A stretch of DNA of 64,000 nucleotides from Spongiibacter tropicus DSM 19543 (lineage in GTDB: Bacteria; Pseudomonadota; Gammaproteobacteria; Pseudomonadales; Spongiibacteraceae). The translations under genes and the position numbers were made by a program. Positions 24,736-33,756 of this stretch are shown in pieces. The stretch lies in NCBI RefSeq assembly GCF_000420325.1, contig NZ_ATUS01000003.1, positions 248,001-312,000 of the forward strand, read 5' to 3'. The notes beneath the pieces are model-generated. The model ran no database searches and was not told the origin of the DNA. It was given only the letters and a program-made list of their open reading frames with translations. The first letter of the stretch is position 1. Every line of letters starts with the position of its first letter.

Positions 24736-26343
24736 ATGCGCCGACCTTTTCGCGCCTTGTTCACCCTGCTACTGGGCAGCGTCATCGCCGCTGCCAATAT
24801 GGCTCACGCCGACGAACAGATTGTGAATTCACTCAGTGAATCCCAGCACAGCAACGGCCTGAAAACCCCGACGCGGCGCTCGGTTCCCACACTGATCAGC
24901 GCTGTAGAACAGGATGAAAACAGCGACGCGGAAAGCCTCGGTGCCGCATTGAGCATATTGGGCCACGATGTCCCACCCGGCAGTTTCCAGCGCCTGTACT
25001 GGACAGCGGGGCAAGCAGTTGCCGGGCTCTCGATGCCAACACCGGTACTGGTCGCAGCAGGCACACAGCCGGGGCCGACTCTCTGCCTGACCGCCGCTGT
25101 GCACGGCGACGAACTCAACGGCGTGGAAACCATCCGCCGCGTCATGTTCAGTCTGGAGAGCGACCGACTCAAAGGCGTGGTTATCGGTGTCCCGATCGTC
25201 AATATGCACGGCTTTCTGCGCAACTCCCGCTATCTGCCAGACCGTCGTGACCTCAACCGCTTTTTCCCGGGCGATGAACAGGGCAGCTCCGCCGCGCGCA
25301 TTGCCCACAGCCTGTTCAATGAAATTATCATGCACTGTGATCGTCTGATCGACATTCACACGGGCTCCTTCCACCGTACCAACCTCACTCAACTGCGCAG
25401 TGATCTGGGCAAAGAAAGCGTGATGCAATTCAGTAAAATGTTTCACGATGTCACGGTACTCGATGGCGCGGGCACCAGCGGCACCTTGCGCCGCGCCGCA
25501 GTCGAAGCCGGCATCCCCGCAGTCACCCTGGAAGCGGGAGAACCCCTCCGCCTGCAATTGAAGGAAGTGGAGCAGAGCGTCAACGGCGTTCGCGCCGTAA
25601 TGCATCATCTGGACATGATCCACGACAAGCCGGTGCGCGCACCCAAGCAAACCGTGTTCTACAAATCCCTGTGGCTGCGTGCCGATCAAAGTGGCGTGCT
25701 GCTCTCTGAAGTCAAACTCGGCCAGAAAGTGAAAACCGGCGATATTCTAGGCACCGTGACCGACCCGATCACCAATCGCAGCAGCGTTATTCGCAGCAGC
25801 GTTGATGGCCAGGTGATCGGCATGGCGGTCAACCAGATGGTGATGCCCGGCTTTGCCGGCTACCACGTCGGTATTACGACGGACGAAAAACAGATGGCGG
25901 CCGAGAAAGTGGCCGACTCGGTAGTCGCCGAGGCACTGGAGCCGGTCGCGGAAAATATGAAGGAAGCCGCCCGTGAAGCCGCCCAGTCTGCCGCACAGCA
26001 GAGCGACGACCCGAATGCGGTCAGCGCCGCTGCTCGCGAGGCCGTGAAAGAAGCAGCTCGAGAAGCGCCCCGCCTGCTTGAGGAAGCGGAAACACAAACC
26101 AAGCCCGAGCCCAAACCTGCCAAGAGCAACCGGGCCGGGAAGGAGCAGCCCGGCGCTTCGCGAGTTGAGCCCGAGACGCCTCCCACTGAGGGGCGGGGCA
26201 CCCCTGAGGCTGCGCCGGTGAAACCGGCGGAGCCGATGGAGCCTGCAACGGAGCCCCAGACAGAGACTGAGCCGGATATTCCGGCGCCCAGTGACAAAGC
26301 CGCTCCGGCCCAACCACCAGAACCCGACGATCACCCGGATTAA
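24736..26343 (+). CDS. Exported succinylglutamate desuccinylase/aspartoacylase-family (M14) protein with a long charged tail
   Basis: A 535-residue protein with a strong AAAGGAG ribosome site and a cleavable signal peptide (ending ANMAHA). Residues about 90-310 are an AstE/ASPA-type zinc carboxypeptidase fold: HGDELNGVET gives the His and Glu ligands, DRRDLNRFFPGD the Arg/Asn region and LIDIHTGS the third zinc ligand. Residues about 315-390 form a lipoyl-like beta domain (SGVLLSEVKLGQKVKTGD). From about 400 a low-complexity region follows, with repeated EAARE/AVKEAARE units and then a Pro/Glu/Lys-rich end. A periplasmic location is unusual because AstE and aspartoacylase are cytosolic. The substrate is unknown; an amidated or acylated amino compound is likely. 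Confidence 0.82.
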   Translation: MRRPFRALFTLLLGSVIAAANMAHADEQIVNSLSESQHSNGLKTPTRRSVPTLISAVEQDENSDAESLGAALSILGHDVPPGSFQRLYWTAGQAVAGLSMPTPVLVAAGTQPGPTLCLTAAVHGDELNGVETIRRVMFSLESDRLKGVVIGVPIVNMHGFLRNSRYLPDRRDLNRFFPGDEQGSSAARIAHSLFNEIIMHCDRLIDIHTGSFHRTNLTQLRSDLGKESVMQFSKMFHDVTVLDGAGTSGTLRRAAVEAGIPAVTLEAGEPLRLQLKEVEQSVNGVRAVMHHLDMIHDKPVRAPKQTVFYKSLWLRADQSGVLLSEVKLGQKVKTGDILGTVTDPITNRSSVIRSSVDGQVIGMAVNQMVMPGFAGYHVGITTDEKQMAAEKVADSVVAEALEPVAENMKEAAREAAQSAAQQSDDPNAVSAAAREAVKEAAREAPRLLEEAETQTKPEPKPAKSNRAGKEQPGASRVEPETPPTEGRGTPEAAPVKPAEPMEPATEPQTETEPDIPAPSDKAAPAQPPEPDDHPD

Positions 26344-26346
26344 TCG

Positions 26347-27822
26347 TCAGGTGTTCAGGGGCAAGTCCGTGAAACCGAGTTCGCGCTCCAACTGTCCAGC
26401 CAGACAGAACAGGCGCTCTTCCTGGCACATACCCGCAATAAACTGCATGCCGAAGGGCATGCCATCTGCTGTTTTGCACAGTGGCACCGACATGCAGGGC
26501 AAGCCTGCAATATTACCCAGCAGTGTGTAGGCCATTTTGCCCAGTACCGGCAGGGCCATCTGCGCCACCAGCGGCGTGCGCATCAGCAAACGTCCAATAT
26601 TGAGCCGGTGGCTGGCAAGCATTTGCAGCTCCTCCCAGCGGCTGGGCGGTAAACTCCCGTGGGGAACGGCCGCGGTGGGTGTTGTCGGACACAACACCAT
26701 GTCGTGCTCACGGAACATGTCGCCAGCAGCGCGCTGTATCTGATGCCAGCCATACCTCGCGGCAACCAGATCGGCGGCGCTGAATGAACGCCCGAGCATG
26801 GCGAGGTTTTTGGTCGCGGGCTCTACCTGATGAATGTCGCAGCCGTAGTCCCGCTGCAAACGTCGCAGCAGGCCGGCGACCTCTGCACTCACCACCACAA
26901 TAAAATCCCGCCAAAGTTGATCACTGTCGATGGCGGGCTCCACTTCATCAATATGATGCCCGAGTGCCGCGAGCCTCTCCGCCGTTTTGTCCAAACCCGC
27001 CAGTACCTCGGGATCAACGTCGGTCGGTACCAGCGGTTTGCGGCTCAGCGCAATGCGAAGCGGTTTCGGGTCGCGGGCAGCGGCATCAACAAAACGCCCA
27101 CCCGGCTGTCGGATATCGTAGGGGGCGCCCAGTTCGGCGCCACTGCTGCAGTCCAGCATGGCGGCACTGTCTCGCACGCTGCGGCTGAGAACGTGCTCCG
27201 CCACTGCCCCCTGCCAATCCTCGCCCAGATCTGGCCCCATGGGGTTGCGCCCCCGCGAGGGCTTCAAGCCGAACACACCACACCAACTGGCAGGAAAACG
27301 AATAGAGCCACCGCCATCACCGCCGTGAGCCACCGGCACGATGCCCGAGGCAACCGCTGCCGCGCTGCCACCGGACGAGCCACCAGTGCTGTATCCAGCG
27401 CGGTGGGGGTTGTGAGCCGGGCCGAAACGTTTCGGCTCCGTGGTAATGATCAGGCCAAATTCGGGGGTATTGGTCTTGGCAAAAATATTCAGCCCGGCAG
27501 CCTTGTAGCGCTTGACGATCTCACTGTCGTAATTCGGGCGGAGATTCACCGCGCGGCTGCCCATGCAGATAGGCTCGTCGGCGAACATGGCCATCAAGTC
27601 CTTCAAGACGAAGGGCACACCCTGGAACGGTCCATCGGGCAGCCCGGCACGCGCTTGCTTTGCCGCCCGTTCCACAAAACTGTGTACCACCGCGTTAATG
27701 CGGGGGTTCACCTCGGTCATTCGGGCGGCAGCCGCCGCCAGCAGTTCTTCAGCGCTGACATCACCTGCGCGGTGAAGCGCGGCCAAGCCAGTGGCATCGT
27801 AGCGGGAGTACTCGCGAAACAT
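26347..27822 (-). CDS. Amidase-signature family amidase
   Basis: An amidase-signature hydrolase of 491 residues. The Ser-cisSer-Lys triad is visible as Lys74 (PFVLKDLM), Ser149/150 ([14 protein letters not shown]) and Ser173 ([12 protein letters not shown]). The C-terminal [20 protein letters not shown] completes the fold. Such enzymes hydrolyse aliphatic or aryl amides. Without the GatB/GatC neighbours it is not the tRNA amidotransferase. It converges with the M14 gene, leaving only 3 nt between the stops, and is divergent from the TIGR02647 gene. Substrate unknown. Confidence 0.92.
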   Translation of the reverse strand: MFREYSRYDATGLAALHRAGDVSAEELLAAAAARMTEVNPRINAVVHSFVERAAKQARAGLPDGPFQGVPFVLKDLMAMFADEPICMGSRAVNLRPNYDSEIVKRYKAAGLNIFAKTNTPEFGLIITTEPKRFGPAHNPHRAGYSTGGSSGGSAAAVASGIVPVAHGGDGGGSIRFPASWCGVFGLKPSRGRNPMGPDLGEDWQGAVAEHVLSRSVRDSAAMLDCSSGAELGAPYDIRQPGGRFVDAAARDPKPLRIALSRKPLVPTDVDPEVLAGLDKTAERLAALGHHIDEVEPAIDSDQLWRDFIVVVSAEVAGLLRRLQRDYGCDIHQVEPATKNLAMLGRSFSAADLVAARYGWHQIQRAAGDMFREHDMVLCPTTPTAAVPHGSLPPSRWEELQMLASHRLNIGRLLMRTPLVAQMALPVLGKMAYTLLGNIAGLPCMSVPLCKTADGMPFGMQFIAGMCQEERLFCLAGQLERELGFTDLPLNT

Positions 27823-27947
27823 CGAACTTCCTTATTGTTTTGTGATCGATAGAACAGCTTAAACAACAGGCTTGCGTGGCAAACCCCGCCATTGCTGTCT
27901 ACATTGCAATAAGCCTGCGAGTGTTTTCCGAATCGGAGCCTGTCACC

Positions 27948-28205
27948 ATGAGAATAACGGACAATATCCTGCAAGAAATCCGGGTACTTTCCCAGTTTAA
28001 TCCGGGCTCCTGCCTGGAGGGCATCAAGGTGCACCACGATGCCGATCCGGACCTGATTGCCGCCACCGAGCGCCTGTTCAATAAAGGGCTGATCACACAG
28101 CTGGATGGCGGTTACCTGACCGATGCCGGGATCGAATTACTTCGCCACCTCGACAGCCTAACCACCGTCCTTACCACACCCTCCGGCCCGCGGGCACTGC
28201 ACTAA
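27948..28205 (+). CDS. TIGR02647 family small conserved protein
   Basis: An 85-residue protein from the ATG at 27948 (MRITDNILQE), preceded by GGAG; the open frame 72 nt earlier is not supported. It has the family pattern of an N-terminal helix, then a GxKVHHDADP core, RLFNKGLITQLDGGYLTDAGIEL, and a terminal LTTP. This is a conserved gammaproteobacterial family of winged-helix-like proteins with no established function. It stands alone, divergent from the amidase gene. Confidence 0.88.
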   Translation: MRITDNILQEIRVLSQFNPGSCLEGIKVHHDADPDLIAATERLFNKGLITQLDGGYLTDAGIELLRHLDSLTTVLTTPSGPRALH

Positions 28206-28268
28206 ACCACAGTAGGCAAGCGCTGAGTGATCCCCTAGACTAGGCGGCCCGAATGACAGAGCCGCATT

Positions 28269-29294
28269 ATGGATCCGCTTACCCAAGGTCTGCTCGGCGC
28301 GACTGCCGCCCAAAATATCAACCGTCAGCAACGCTGCGCAGGCGCGGCGGCGGTATTGGGCTTTCTGTCCGGGATGGCGGCAGATCTTGATGTACTGATC
28401 CGCTCGCAAAGCGATGCCCTGCTATTCCTCGAGTACCACCGCCAGTTTACCCATTCGCTGATCTTCATTCCCATCGGTGCCCTGCTCTGCGCCACCGTAC
28501 TCAGTGCGGCGCTGCGGCGCTACTGGACATTGCCATTCTGGCGCACGGTACTGTTCTGTGGGGCGGGCTATGCGACCCATGCGCTGCTGGATGCCTGCAC
28601 GACCTATGGTACCCAGCTGCTGTGGCCATTCAGCAATGAGCGCATCGCCTGGAATGTACTGTCGATTATCGACCCGGCCTACACCCTACCTATTGGTCTG
28701 GGCGTTTGGCTTGCGCGTAAAGGGCAGCGTCCCTGGGCGGCGCGGCTGGCACTTTTTTGGGTACTGGCCTATCCCGGCATCGGACTGTTGCAGCGCGAAC
28801 GCGCCGAAGCAGCGGGACTGGAATTGGCCTCGACGCGTGGACACAAGGTTGAGCAAGTCAGCGCCAAACCTTCATTTGCCAACCTGCTGCTCTGGAAGAC
28901 CGTGTATCGCCACGACGGGCGGTTTTACGTCGATGCGGTGAGAGTCGGGCAGACCGTAAAATATTACCCCGGCAATTCGATTGCCGTGTTAGAGCCTGAA
29001 CGCGACCTGCCCTGGCTGGATCCAACATCCCAGCAGGGTCTCGACGTCGGCCGCTTTGACTGGTTCTCACAACACTACACCGCGCTATCACCGGATGATC
29101 CCTTGCGCATTATCGACGTCCGTTACTCGCTACTCCCCAATGAACTGGACGCCCTGTGGAGTATCAAGCTGAACCCCTCGGCACCCGATCTCGGTGTCGA
29201 TTATCAGGTCCACCGGGACCGTCAGGGTAAAACCCAACGTTTCTGGCAAATGCTACTCGGTCGCGACCTGACAACAGCGAAAGACCAAGGCTGA
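28269..29294 (+). CDS. YdjM-like membrane-bound metal-dependent hydrolase
   Basis: A 341-residue protein of the LexA-regulated inner-membrane hydrolase (YdjM/YfhO) family. The family start [15 protein letters not shown] is present. The conserved metal residues follow in [11 protein letters not shown] (Asp pair), [10 protein letters not shown] (His) and [22 protein letters not shown]. About four membrane segments lie in the first 190 residues, and the rest is a soluble domain. Members are predicted phospholipid- or membrane-associated hydrolases. It is followed at 5 nt by the LLM oxidoreductase gene, so the two are probably cotranscribed. Catalytic activity in the family is poorly characterised. 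Confidence 0.85.
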   Translation: MDPLTQGLLGATAAQNINRQQRCAGAAAVLGFLSGMAADLDVLIRSQSDALLFLEYHRQFTHSLIFIPIGALLCATVLSAALRRYWTLPFWRTVLFCGAGYATHALLDACTTYGTQLLWPFSNERIAWNVLSIIDPAYTLPIGLGVWLARKGQRPWAARLALFWVLAYPGIGLLQRERAEAAGLELASTRGHKVEQVSAKPSFANLLLWKTVYRHDGRFYVDAVRVGQTVKYYPGNSIAVLEPERDLPWLDPTSQQGLDVGRFDWFSQHYTALSPDDPLRIIDVRYSLLPNELDALWSIKLNPSAPDLGVDYQVHRDRQGKTQRFWQMLLGRDLTTAKDQG

Positions 29295-29299
29295 ACTCC

Positions 29300-30283
29300 A
29301 TGAGCACATTTTCCATTCTAGACCTCGCCCCCGTTCCCGAGGGCAGCACCGTCGGGCAAGCACTGTGCAACAGTATCGACCTGGCCCAGTGGGCCGAACA
29401 ACTGGGGTATCACCGTTACTGGGTCGCGGAACACCACAATATGCCCGGCGTGGCCTCAGCAGCCACTGCGGTGCTGCTCGGTCAGATTGCCGCCGCTACC
29501 CGCAGCCTGCGGTTGGGCGCAGGTGGCATTATGCTGCCCAACCACGCCCCGCTGATTGTCGCCGAGCAGTTCGGCACGCTGGCAGCACTGTACCCAGGCC
29601 GTATCGAACTCGGCCTGGGCCGCGCGCCCGGTACCGACGGGCACACCGCCCATGCCTTACGGCGCAATCTGCACAGCAGCGCGGAACAGTTCCCCCAGGA
29701 TGTGCAGGAGTTGCTCGGCTATTTCCATGACAGCGAGCTGCGTGCGCCGGTGCGGGCCATTCCCGGCGCCGGGGAGCAGGTGCCAGTATGGATTCTTGGC
29801 TCCAGCCTCTTTGGCGCCCAGCTCGCCGCCAAGCTCGGTCTGCCCTTCGCGTTTGCCTCGCACTTTGCGCCCGCACAACTGCTCGATGCTCTGCGCATTT
29901 ATCGCCAGCAGTTTATCCCTTCGCCCCAGCTCGAAGCGCCGTATACCATGGCGGGATTCAACATCTACGCGGCCGATACGGATGAGGAAGCACACTTGCT
30001 CGCCAGCTCTATGCAGCAGGGGTTTATTCGTCTTCGCCGTGGGATGCCCGGTACGCTGGCACCGCCGATCGCCAACTATCTCGAATCGCTCAGCCCACCC
30101 GAGCAACAGCTCCTGCAGGGGATAATGCGTTGCTCAGCCATTGGCGCACCGGAAACCGTGGCAGCACAAACCCAGGCCTTTGTGGAAGAAAGCGGTGTGG
30201 ATGAGGTGATGATTGCCTGTCAGATTCACGACCATCAGGCCCGCCGACGGAGCCTGGAGATTGCAGCCAGCGTTCTGCTGTAA
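29300..30283 (+). CDS. LLM-class (luciferase-like) flavin-dependent oxidoreductase
   Basis: A bacterial luciferase-like TIM-barrel protein of 327 residues. It opens [21 protein letters not shown], and [59 protein letters not shown] signature segments run from residue about 40 to 95, most like the YhbW/MsnO8 group. [14 protein letters not shown] follows. These enzymes use FMNH2 and oxygen or reduce cofactors; the precise substrate is not predictable. It is cotranscribed with the YdjM-like gene and converges tightly with the EAL gene. Confidence 0.92.
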   Translation: MSTFSILDLAPVPEGSTVGQALCNSIDLAQWAEQLGYHRYWVAEHHNMPGVASAATAVLLGQIAAATRSLRLGAGGIMLPNHAPLIVAEQFGTLAALYPGRIELGLGRAPGTDGHTAHALRRNLHSSAEQFPQDVQELLGYFHDSELRAPVRAIPGAGEQVPVWILGSSLFGAQLAAKLGLPFAFASHFAPAQLLDALRIYRQQFIPSPQLEAPYTMAGFNIYAADTDEEAHLLASSMQQGFIRLRRGMPGTLAPPIANYLESLSPPEQQLLQGIMRCSAIGAPETVAAQTQAFVEESGVDEVMIACQIHDHQARRRSLEIAASVLL

Positions 30284-30289
30284 GCCGAC

Positions 30290-32521
30290 TTAGAGCGTCG
30301 GCACCTCGGAAGCGAAAAGACGGCTCAGGGCATCGGTTTGCTGGCCGTGGCGGGCGTGGAATTCATCCACCCAGTCGACGACCTCCACTCCCGGCATCGC
30401 CGGAGAAATGTAGTAGCCCTGCGCCCAACCGCAGCCCCAGCGCACCAGTAACTCAAGGGTATCCAGATCCTCGACACCCTCTGCGACCGCCTCCAGTCCA
30501 AAGTTATGCGCCAGCGCCAACGTGGTCCGCACAATCTTCTGATCATCACCATCACGGGGCAGGTGTCGCACAAATTCCTGGTCAATTTTGATCTCATTCA
30601 CCGGCATATGCTTGACCTGAGCCAGTGAGGAATAGCCAGTGCCAAAGTCATCGATGGCAAGACAATATCCCTGTTCCCTGAACGTTTTCAGAAGCCGAAT
30701 CGCCTCCTGCGGATTTTCCATCAACTCGCTCTCGGTGATTTCGAACGCGAGACATTTCGCGGGCAACTCGTACTTACGACGGTGTTTTTCAATCACATCG
30801 ACCAGCTCGGGGTGGGACATGTCCTGCACCGACAGATTGACCGCAACCTGAATATCCAGGCCACGCTCCCGCCAGCCGGCAATCTGTTCGCAAACCCGCG
30901 TAATCACCCAGCTACTGAGACTGCTGATCAAGCCCGCCTGCTCCGCCAGAGGGATAAATTCGCTGGGCAGGATATTGCCGTACTTGGGATGATTCCAGCG
31001 TACCAGCGCTTCCATGCGGTCGACCTGCCCCGCGCGCAGATTCAGCTTGGGCTGATAGAACACCTGCAAACCGGAGTGCCAGTCGAGCATGGCCTGACGC
31101 AGCTCTTCAACCATATTCAGGCGTTTGACGTAGTTCTCTTCCTGGCCGTGTTTGTAGCGCTGAAAGCGATAGGGAGCACGGCGCGCACCGTCCAGCGCAA
31201 TCTCCAGACGCCGCAGCAGTACCGGGGCATCGCTGGCATCATCAGGAAAACCGACAATAGCGGTACAGACATTCAGTTCGATATCGACATTCTTGATACC
31301 GTGATGGCGAGTGAGTTGCATCGCCAGCACCACCGCCGCAACCTCGTCCGGCGGGCCATCTTTTACCACCACAATACCGCCGCGATAAAAGCGCGCCGCA
31401 ACCAGATGCTCCTGCTCCAGAAAGGCGCCGATATTGACCAGACAGCTATCGGCGATGTCCGGACCGAACATATCGTTGATTTCTCTGAAATTCAGAATAT
31501 TGATGCCAATAAGGTGAAAAATCCGGTTGTGAGCACGGGCGTCACTGATGCGCTGACCGACAATACGCAGCAGCTCATTCTGGTTTTTCATGCCGGTCAA
31601 CAGGTCATGGGTTGCCCGGTAGCGCAAATTTTTCTCACGCCGCCGCAATACTCCGAACACCGCGTCCAGCGCATATTGCAGACTGAGAATGTCCACCACG
31701 CGACTGTCCACCGTCAGGGGCGCCATCTGTTCGCCATCCGCGTATCGCTGCAACTGGGATGACAACTGCCGTAACGGGCGGGAAAGCTGCTCACTGAGCA
31801 GACGAGCTAACAGCGCAGCGATCAACAGCAACAGGATTAAACCCGCCAGGATCGCCGCCAGCACCCGACTGGGCAGTTTCGGGGATGCGTAAAGCATCAG
31901 ACGGATATCAGGGCCGTCGGCTGCCTGCAGCGTCAATGACTGGGAGTCAGACAGCCAACGCCGCAGCGGGCCAACGCCGCCCGCATCGATCAACTGAAAG
32001 TGCTGACGATCGATCTCCAGGCGCCCCCACAGGGAGCCCTGACGCAGAATCGGCCGCAGAGACTCGGCAAGGGGAAAAGCCAGCAGCGCGGCCAAGCCAG
32101 AGCGACGCTGCTCCAGCACCCCGTAAATGTCGCCCTGGTGTATTTGATAACGAAAGCTGCGCGATGTGCTGCCGGCATCGGGCGCCAAGGTCAGCCACTC
32201 TGCAGAGCGCCACTGCCGGGAAGGGTTCTGCGGCAACATCGCCACCATCGCGGGCAAGTCGTTCTGCGAAGACAAGGCGCCGACAGCATCAACATAGCGG
32301 CCGGAAAATGTTGCGGCCGCCAGCAGTTCCCGCAGAGACTGTTCGCGCTCTGCAACCGCCTCACTGAGCTGGTCTGCGGCAAGGCGCAGCTTCGCGCGCC
32401 GATCGGAACGATCCTGCATCCAACTGACGGCCAGAAACAGTACAAGCAACAACACCGCCACCACGGCCATAACCGCTAAATACGGGTACACCTGGCGGCG
32501 CATGCCATATACGCGGTTCAT
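30290..32521 (-). CDS. Membrane c-di-GMP phosphodiesterase with degenerate GGDEF and intact EAL domain
   Basis: A 743-residue signalling protein from the ATG at 32521, preceded by GGAG; a longer start at 32575 lacks proper spacing. It has two membrane helices (about residues 15-35 and 220-245) bracketing a periplasmic sensor, then a HAMP-like segment. The GGDEF domain that follows has RFYRGGIVVV in place of RxGGDEF, so cyclase activity is lost. The C-terminal EAL domain is intact: MEALVRW, VNLSVQ, FEITESELM, AIDDFGTGYSSL, IKIDQEFV and AEGVED are all present. It should therefore hydrolyse c-di-GMP, perhaps with the dead GGDEF as a GTP or partner sensor. Downstream of chrA on the same strand. 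Confidence 0.92.
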   Translation of the reverse strand: MNRVYGMRRQVYPYLAVMAVVAVLLLVLFLAVSWMQDRSDRRAKLRLAADQLSEAVAEREQSLRELLAAATFSGRYVDAVGALSSQNDLPAMVAMLPQNPSRQWRSAEWLTLAPDAGSTSRSFRYQIHQGDIYGVLEQRRSGLAALLAFPLAESLRPILRQGSLWGRLEIDRQHFQLIDAGGVGPLRRWLSDSQSLTLQAADGPDIRLMLYASPKLPSRVLAAILAGLILLLLIAALLARLLSEQLSRPLRQLSSQLQRYADGEQMAPLTVDSRVVDILSLQYALDAVFGVLRRREKNLRYRATHDLLTGMKNQNELLRIVGQRISDARAHNRIFHLIGINILNFREINDMFGPDIADSCLVNIGAFLEQEHLVAARFYRGGIVVVKDGPPDEVAAVVLAMQLTRHHGIKNVDIELNVCTAIVGFPDDASDAPVLLRRLEIALDGARRAPYRFQRYKHGQEENYVKRLNMVEELRQAMLDWHSGLQVFYQPKLNLRAGQVDRMEALVRWNHPKYGNILPSEFIPLAEQAGLISSLSSWVITRVCEQIAGWRERGLDIQVAVNLSVQDMSHPELVDVIEKHRRKYELPAKCLAFEITESELMENPQEAIRLLKTFREQGYCLAIDDFGTGYSSLAQVKHMPVNEIKIDQEFVRHLPRDGDDQKIVRTTLALAHNFGLEAVAEGVEDLDTLELLVRWGCGWAQGYYISPAMPGVEVVDWVDEFHARHGQQTDALSRLFASEVPTL

Positions 32522-32575
32522 AACGCTCTCCGCATTTCTACCAGCCTGTCTCCGGGGCAATGCATCCCATTCCAC

Positions 32576-33703
32576 CTAAACCGAAAGCCGCCAGGCACCA
32601 AACACAAGCGCCCCGGCGATTAGGATAATGATTGGCAAGCGGCCACTGCGCAATAGCACAAACAGCAACACGCCAACGAGCAGGGCATCAAAACGCTGGG
32701 GGGCATGACGCAGTACCGGATCAATCCAGGCCGCGGCCAACATGCCCACAGCGACCGCGTTGACAGCCGCGATGGCCGCCATCACGCGGGATTGTTGCGC
32801 GAGCTGCTGCCACGTGCCACTCAGCCCGAGATAGAGCAGAAAACCCGGCAGGAATACCGCGGCGGTGCTCAACAGTGCCCCCAACACCGGCGTTGAGGGA
32901 ACAGCCACCGCCCCCAGATACGTCACCAGCGAAAACATCGGCCCCGGTACCGCCTGCGCGGCCGCGTAGCCCAGCAGAAACGATTCGCTGTCAATCAACG
33001 GCCCTAAAAACGACTCCAGCAACGGCAGCACCACATGACCGCCCCCGAAGACCATGCTGCCCACAACATAGAACTGAGCATAGACGGATGTCGTCACACT
33101 GAAAGCAAGAATCAATAACACGGCGAAGGTCATCAGGAACCGTCGTCCGGCTGACAACGCCTGCCGAGATAGCTGGACCGTGCCGCTACCGCCCGCATAG
33201 CCAGCCAGAGCTGCCAAGGCCATGAGACTCAACTGCAGCAACGGCGCCATCCACAGCGACAGCAAAATCAGACTGAGCAGCGCAATCCCCTGCTGACGGC
33301 GCGAGCGACAGAACTGTCGCCCCATATTCATCACGGCGTCGAGCACAACCACGGCGGCCAGTAGTTTCATTCCCTCTATGGCGCCAGTGACCCAGCCACT
33401 GCCGGGCATATTCTGCGCCCACAGCGCCAAAGCCAGCATCAGCAGAAACGACGGCAGGGTAAATCCGAGAAAGGCCGCTACCGCTGAGGGCAGCCCGCCC
33501 CGTGAGTAAGCAATGGCAAAGCCGAGCTGGCTGGATGCGGGACCGGGAAGAAACTGGCAAAGCGCTAACTGGGCGGCAAACTGCTGTTCGCTCACCCAGC
33601 CCAGCTGCTCAACAAAAACCTTGCGGAAATACGCGATATGGGCGGCAGGCCCGCCAAAGGCAATGCATCCCAGATAGAGAAAACGTAAAAACACCGCCGC
33701 CAC
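32576..33703 (-). CDS. chrA: Chromate ion transporter ChrA (long-chain form)
   Basis: A CHR-family membrane protein of 375 residues with both homologous halves. The first half has FGGPAAHIAYFRKVFVEQ and QFLPGPASSQLG; the second has FGGGHVVLPLLES and QAVPGPMFSLVTYLGA. Long-chain ChrA proteins export chromate, sometimes sulfate-linked. No ChrB regulator or reductase is adjacent. The EAL gene follows on the same strand. Confidence 0.93.
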   Translation of the reverse strand: MAAVFLRFLYLGCIAFGGPAAHIAYFRKVFVEQLGWVSEQQFAAQLALCQFLPGPASSQLGFAIAYSRGGLPSAVAAFLGFTLPSFLLMLALALWAQNMPGSGWVTGAIEGMKLLAAVVVLDAVMNMGRQFCRSRRQQGIALLSLILLSLWMAPLLQLSLMALAALAGYAGGSGTVQLSRQALSAGRRFLMTFAVLLILAFSVTTSVYAQFYVVGSMVFGGGHVVLPLLESFLGPLIDSESFLLGYAAAQAVPGPMFSLVTYLGAVAVPSTPVLGALLSTAAVFLPGFLLYLGLSGTWQQLAQQSRVMAAIAAVNAVAVGMLAAAWIDPVLRHAPQRFDALLVGVLLFVLLRSGRLPIIILIAGALVFGAWRLSV

Positions 33704-33756
33704 ATCGGCTCTCCCACGCTGATCGTCAGCGGCAGTGTACGACAGAACCCCGCGCT

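Noticed and set aside
26347-27822. GatA subunit of the tRNA amidotransferase
   Set aside because: No gatB/gatC beside it, and the C-terminal region fits a general amidase.
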